NCBI GenBank assembly: GCA_002308215.1
Contig: DBVO01000027.1
Coordinates: 1,151 to 9,447 of the forward strand
Direction of reading: 5' to 3'
Length of the DNA: 8,297 nt
Source of the DNA: Christensenella sp. UBA1262
Lineage (GTDB): Bacteria > Bacillota > Clostridia > Christensenellales > CAG-917
Below are positions 5,376 to 8,297 of the stretch, one piece after another (positions within the stretch are counted from its first letter, which is position 1; every line of letters begins with the position of its first letter). Under the pieces are notes generated by a model that saw only the letters and a program-made list of their open reading frames with translations, did not search any database and was not told the DNA's origin. The translations under genes were made by a program, and so were the position numbers.

Positions 5376-6354
5376 AGTTTTTGTGCTAGAAAATGACAAC
5401 GGGATGAGAGTTGAACTGTTGTCTTTTGGTGCTATTATTTCAAAACTTATCGTTCCTAATAAGGATGGTAAGTTAATTGATGTTGTGGCTGGCTATAATG
5501 ATGAAGATGAGTTTGAGAGTGATACTTGTTATTTCAATGCTTTTATAGGTAGGGTTTGCAACCGTATTGAGAAAGCTAGATTTGAACTTGAAGGTAAAAG
5601 TTATAAGCTTTTTAAGAATGATGGGGACAATCATCTCCATGGTGGGGAGTCTGGTTTTAATAAGAAAGAATATGTCGCTGAGGTAGGGGCAGACTTTATA
5701 AGGTTTTCTCGAGTTTCTCCAGATGGAGAAGAAGGTTACCCAGGTGATTTAAGAGTTAGCGTAAAATATACTTTAACTAATGAGAATTCACTTGATATTG
5801 AATATGAGGCTCTTGGGAACAAATCAACACCTTGTGCATTTACGAACCACGCATATTTCAACCTTGATGGTGATTTTAATTCAGTGCTTGATACAGAACT
5901 CTATATTGGTGCATCAAGGTTAACAAATATAGACGATGAACTTATTCCACATGGTGACTATTTCGACGTTAAAAATACTCCATATGATTTTACATCTCCT
6001 AAAAAAATAGGTAGAGATATAAAGGCTAATGATAGACTCTTAAACATTGCTCGTGGATATGATTTTAATTATGTTTTAGATGAACAAAGGTCAGATAAAA
6101 TTCAAGCATGGGCATATAGTAAGAATAGTGGAGTTCTACTTGAGGTGTTTACAGATAGACCATGTATTCAACTTTATACTGGCAATTTCCTTGATGGTAT
6201 TCAAGGCAAGCAGACATATGGATATCAATCAGCATTTTGTTTAGAAACACAAGGATATCCAAATGCTGTAAACGTAAAATCATTCGATAATGCAGTACTT
6301 CCAAAAGGCGAGAAATACTATTCAAAAACAAGATATGCATTTTCATTGAGATAG
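5335..6354 (+). CDS. galM: Aldose 1-epimerase (galactose mutarotase)
   Basis: The 339-residue protein has normal GalM length and all active-site landmarks. It should interconvert alpha and beta anomers of galactose, glucose or related sugars in the cytosol, feeding the Leloir pathway. Seen are 'GRVCNRI' (72-78), 'NHLHGG' (99-104) with catalytic acid H102, 'TNHAYFNL' (170-177) with H172, 'GYDFNYVL' (241-248) with sugar-binding D243, and 'FCLETQGYPNA' (301-311) with catalytic base E304; these match the studied Lactococcus enzyme in order and near-identical position. The start lies inside the exonuclease gene; GAGGG at 5325-5329, 5 bases before the ATG, supports independent initiation in the overlap. 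No galactokinase or uridylyltransferase is visible in the window, so it may be a general sugar mutarotase. Confidence 0.93.
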   Translation: MKAELLKTTQKGHKVFVLENDNGMRVELLSFGAIISKLIVPNKDGKLIDVVAGYNDEDEFESDTCYFNAFIGRVCNRIEKARFELEGKSYKLFKNDGDNHLHGGESGFNKKEYVAEVGADFIRFSRVSPDGEEGYPGDLRVSVKYTLTNENSLDIEYEALGNKSTPCAFTNHAYFNLDGDFNSVLDTELYIGASRLTNIDDELIPHGDYFDVKNTPYDFTSPKKIGRDIKANDRLLNIARGYDFNYVLDEQRSDKIQAWAYSKNSGVLLEVFTDRPCIQLYTGNFLDGIQGKQTYGYQSAFCLETQGYPNAVNVKSFDNAVLPKGEKYYSKTRYAFSLR

Positions 6355-6365
6355 CAGAAAATATA

Positions 6366-6417
6366 GTTTAACTAGCTCATATGAGTTTATAAACATTTGA
6401 TTGTAACATTTATGTTA
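6366..6417 (+). promoter_or_regulatory. Putative promoter and palindromes ahead of the acyltransferase
   Basis: The 77-base galM-acyltransferase gap has no terminator but holds a good -10-like TATAAA (6388-6393), with only a poor -35 (TTTAAC, 6367-6372, 15-base spacing). Two palindromes are present: CTCATATGAG (6376-6385), between the -35 and -10, and TAACAT-TT-ATGTTA (6404-6417), downstream of the expected transcript start. These are placed where a repressor could act. The acyltransferase may therefore have its own regulated promoter besides read-through from galM. The promoter match is weak. Confidence 0.3.
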
Positions 6418-6431
6418 AGTGGAGGATACTT

Positions 6432-7166
6432 ATGAAAACAAGCGAAAGACTTAACAAAATTTGTAGTTTAATTGATAATGGTCTTAATTCTGAGAATGCA
6501 GTTAAGGCATTGGCTCTTATTGGTTTTGAAGGGCTAGACAAAGAAGAACTTGCTCAGTTTAAACTTTGGAATGAATATATGCCACAATCAAAAGAATTGC
6601 CATATAGTGAGCTAGATCGTAATTTGCATATTCTTTGGGAATGCCTTGATAAAACTCCATATGGAATGAATTGTGAATTTGCTATTCCACTTCGCCAAGC
6701 TATTGCTAAAAAGCTTTTCAAAAAGTGTGGAGATGGATTTGTAGCAAATGAGAATTGTAAGTTTAATTTTGGTAACAATATTGAACTTGGAGATAATGTA
6801 TCTTGGAATTCTGGTTGTTATATAGATGCAAAAGGTGGAGTTAAGATGGGTAACCATGTAATGCTTACTGAGAATGTTACTATATTTACTCACACCCATA
6901 GCGAGCATGATCATATGCAGAGAACATACAAAAGTGTAGAGATTTGCGATTATGCTAAAGTTTATACAGCAGCGACCATTTTGCCTGGCGTTACAATAGG
7001 CAAGGGCGGAGTTGTAGCAACTGGCGCAATTGTTACAAAAGATGTTGATGAATTTACTCTTGTTGCAGGTATCCCTGCAAAGCCATTAAGAAAGCGTAAC
7101 TTTGATGGCTCTGAACTTGAAAAAATGAATCAATATATGATGGGCAATAAAGAGTTCCAAAAATAA
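6432..7166 (+). CDS. Hexapeptide-repeat acyltransferase (maltose/galactoside O-acetyltransferase-like)
   Basis: The 244-residue protein is a left-handed beta-helix acetyltransferase that would move acetyl from acetyl-CoA to a sugar or similar hydroxyl. After a helical N-terminal part (1-105) come hexapeptide rungs: 'CKFNFGNNIELGDNVSWNSG' (109-128), 'YIDAKGGVKMGNHVMLTENV' (130-149), then the insertion 'FTHTHSEHD' (152-160) holding candidate catalytic His (H154/H156), then 'ATILPGVTIGKGGVVATGAI' (181-200), ending in the family hallmark 'VAGIPAKPLRKR' (211-222). The first ~60 residues are longer than the usual maltose acetyltransferase head and are not recognisable. GGAGG (6421-6425), 6 bases before the ATG, is the best ribosome site in the window, suggesting strong translation. 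The acceptor is unknown; sitting after galM suits sugar acetylation, but that is inference. Confidence 0.88.
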   Translation: MKTSERLNKICSLIDNGLNSENAVKALALIGFEGLDKEELAQFKLWNEYMPQSKELPYSELDRNLHILWECLDKTPYGMNCEFAIPLRQAIAKKLFKKCGDGFVANENCKFNFGNNIELGDNVSWNSGCYIDAKGGVKMGNHVMLTENVTIFTHTHSEHDHMQRTYKSVEICDYAKVYTAATILPGVTIGKGGVVATGAIVTKDVDEFTLVAGIPAKPLRKRNFDGSELEKMNQYMMGNKEFQK

Positions 7167-7178
7167 TAATGAAATAAA

Positions 7179-7201
7179 AAAACAGGGCAAAGCCCTGTTT
7201 T
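7179..7201. terminator. Bidirectional intrinsic terminator between convergent genes
   Basis: AAAACAGGGC (7179-7188) pairs perfectly with GCCCTGTTTT (7192-7201) around an AAA loop. A T-rich tail follows on the plus strand (7198-7207, one A interrupting), and the A-rich left flank (7172-7182) gives a T-rich tail on the minus strand. It lies 12 bases past the acyltransferase stop and 18 bases past the end of the YitT gene, so it can end both convergent transcripts. Confidence 0.93.
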
Positions 7202-7219
7202 ATTTTTGCAATTTTTTAA

Positions 7220-8182
7220 TTAGTCAAATCTGCGGAAACCGTTACCACGCACTTCGTGAGCTTTTGTTATAAAGGTAAATGCTTTTGGATCTGCTTCAGC
7301 AATAATGTCTTTAACCTTATTAATTTGGCGCTTTGATGTGACACATGTAAGCACCTCATGTTCTTTACCAGTGAAGTATCCAATACCATGAGAAATTGTT
7401 ACACCACGATGAAGTTTTGTTGTAAGTTGTTTTGCTATCTCTTCTGGGTTATCCGATATAATATTGAACACGATTGATGATTGTAGACCAGCAATGATTT
7501 GATCGGCAATTTGAGAAGAAACCATCATAGATATGATCGAGAAAATGATTGGCTTAAGAACGAGAGTCATTCCTTCAGATGCGCCGATTCCTTTTTCAAG
7601 TTTCAAAATACCTAATGTACCTGATGCTATTGAAGTCAAAAGGTCTAGTCCAAAAATAATCCAGTGTGTTTCTATGGCTGGGTTGTGTTTATAAATAAGT
7701 TTGCCAAGTATGTCAGTGCCACCCATTGACATAGAGTTTCTTAACATAAGACCACAAATAACACCATTAATGCAACCTCCTGCAAGTGCTGCAAGAAGGA
7801 GTAGTCCATTATCTGTAGCAAGGAACTTCGGGAATCCTACTGCACCAAACATATACATGAATCCAGAATAAACGGCAACAACAAGCATCGTATTAAGAGC
7901 GAAACGTTTATTGAGGTAAATGACGGCAATTATAAGAAGAGGTATGTTCATAATAATTGTCGTAATACCTGGGTCAAAAATTGTTGCGGCAAGGTCAGGA
8001 CGATATGGAAGAGTAGCGTTGTAAATAATGGATGAAATACCACCAACGCCACCAGGAGCAAATCCGTTGGATATAATAAAAACATATGCTATCAGTGATC
8101 TTGAAAATGCTAAAAATACAAGAAATAGATAGTAAAGGGAATAATGTTTTATTTGTGTTCCGTAAATTTTCTTGGTTCCCAT
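7220..8182 (-). CDS. YitT-family membrane protein (YitT_membrane + DUF2179)
   Basis: The 320-residue protein has the YitT layout: an N-terminal set of about five to six membrane helices with the conserved 'APGGVGGISSIIY' (42-54) and 'MSMGGTDILGKLI' (151-163) motifs, then a soluble C-terminal DUF2179 domain (about 234-316: 'SIVFNIISDNPEEIAKQL', a 'HGIGYFTGKEHEVLTC' strand pair, and 'IIAEADPKAFTFITKAHEV'). The family is widespread in Firmicutes; transported substrate and role are not established. I chose ATG at 8180-8182 over an upstream in-frame TTG (8192-8194) because AGG at 8188-8190 lies 5 bases before the ATG, while the TTG has no ribosome site. The gene converges on the acyltransferase and appears monocistronic. 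Confidence 0.9.
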   Translation of the reverse strand: MGTKKIYGTQIKHYSLYYLFLVFLAFSRSLIAYVFIISNGFAPGGVGGISSIIYNATLPYRPDLAATIFDPGITTIIMNIPLLIIAVIYLNKRFALNTMLVVAVYSGFMYMFGAVGFPKFLATDNGLLLLAALAGGCINGVICGLMLRNSMSMGGTDILGKLIYKHNPAIETHWIIFGLDLLTSIASGTLGILKLEKGIGASEGMTLVLKPIIFSIISMMVSSQIADQIIAGLQSSIVFNIISDNPEEIAKQLTTKLHRGVTISHGIGYFTGKEHEVLTCVTSKRQINKVKDIIAEADPKAFTFITKAHEVRGNGFRRFD

Positions 8183-8208
8183 ATATACCTGCAATTATTG
8201 CGTATGAA

Positions 8209-8240
8209 AACAAATTAAAATTTGTTGAACAAAAAGTCAA
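8209..8240 (-). promoter_or_regulatory. Putative YitT-gene promoter with overlapping palindrome
   Basis: On the minus strand, TTGACT (8240-8235, one base from the consensus -35) is followed after 17 bases by TAATTT (8217-8212), a poor -10; TTTAAT two bases upstream is an alternative with a short spacer. The predicted start would lie about 20-25 bases before the ATG. A perfect dyad AACAAATT-AA-AATTTGTT (8209-8226) covers the -10, and a further inverted AACAAA (8228-8233) sits against the -35, a layout fitting repressor binding. Upstream (8242-8271) is A/T-tract DNA like an UP element, and TTACAA/TTGTAA (8272-8277, 8286-8291) forms another inverted repeat; no gene is seen at this edge. Confidence 0.45.
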
Positions 8241-8297
8241 GCATTTTTAATATGTTGAGTTATTTTTTTTATTACAATTGATTATTTGTAACAAGAA

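Noticed and set aside
3315..6354. The DUF362 / exonuclease / GalM cluster as a novel phage-defence system
   Set aside because: A nuclease next to an uncharacterised family is tempting, but GalM is a metabolic enzyme with a full active site, and there is no helicase, sensor, toxin-like or mobile-element gene around. The spacing only shows co-transcription.
8183..8194. TTG at 8192-8194 as the start of the YitT protein, adding four residues
   Set aside because: The TTG has no ribosome site, and the AGG that serves the ATG at 8180-8182 lies between the two. The extra residues add no known family sequence.
8261..8270. T run near the right edge as a plus-strand intrinsic terminator
   Set aside because: There is no GC-containing hairpin before it and no plus-strand gene ending nearby. 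It more likely forms part of A/T-tract DNA upstream of the minus-strand promoter.

Overview
The window is an AT-rich, gene-dense stretch of a bacterial chromosome. The gene set suggests an anaerobic Firmicute, probably a gut Clostridia relative: Gram-positive-style Shine-Dalgarno sites (AGGAG, GGAGG, GAGGG), a YitT-family membrane protein, a DUF362 protein, a flavin reductase-like protein, and a lipoprotein made of the Cys/His repeats often found in secreted proteins of gut Clostridia. This assignment is inferred from gene content and base composition. No rRNA, tRNA, CRISPR array, transposase or phage gene is visible.

Layout, left to right. (1) The C-terminal end of a HAD-type hydrolase (1-117) runs into a flavin reductase-like protein (141-701) and, one base later, an ion-transporter-superfamily permease (703-1860). 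This likely operon end is closed by a strong intrinsic terminator (1871-1893). (2) A 194-base gap after the permease holds that terminator, an AT-rich inverted/direct repeat and a small hairpin beside the start codon. It precedes a lone lipoprotein gene (2055-3269) with five units of a ~70-residue Cys/His repeat; a perfect 10-bp hairpin wraps its stop codon. (3) A tight group follows: DUF362 protein (3315-4196), DEDDh exonuclease with a C-terminal BRCT-like domain (4203-5375), and aldose 1-epimerase (5335-6354) overlapping the exonuclease by 41 bases. A hexapeptide-repeat acyltransferase (6432-7166) comes 77 bases later and may have its own promoter. (4) A bidirectional terminator (7179-7201) separates this plus-strand block from a convergent minus-strand YitT/DUF2179 membrane protein (7220-8182), whose promoter and a palindromic possible operator lie near the right edge.

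How the genes work together is only partly clear. The coupled reductase/permease pair suggests uptake of an anionic substrate next to a flavin-dependent step, but no substrate can be read from the sequence. GalM and the acyltransferase fit general sugar metabolism. The exonuclease has no obvious link to its neighbours and may simply share their transcript. Nothing here proves a new defence or metabolic system. The best leads are the Cys/His repeat lipoprotein with its leader and stop-codon hairpins, and the DUF362 / exonuclease-BRCT / GalM cluster.
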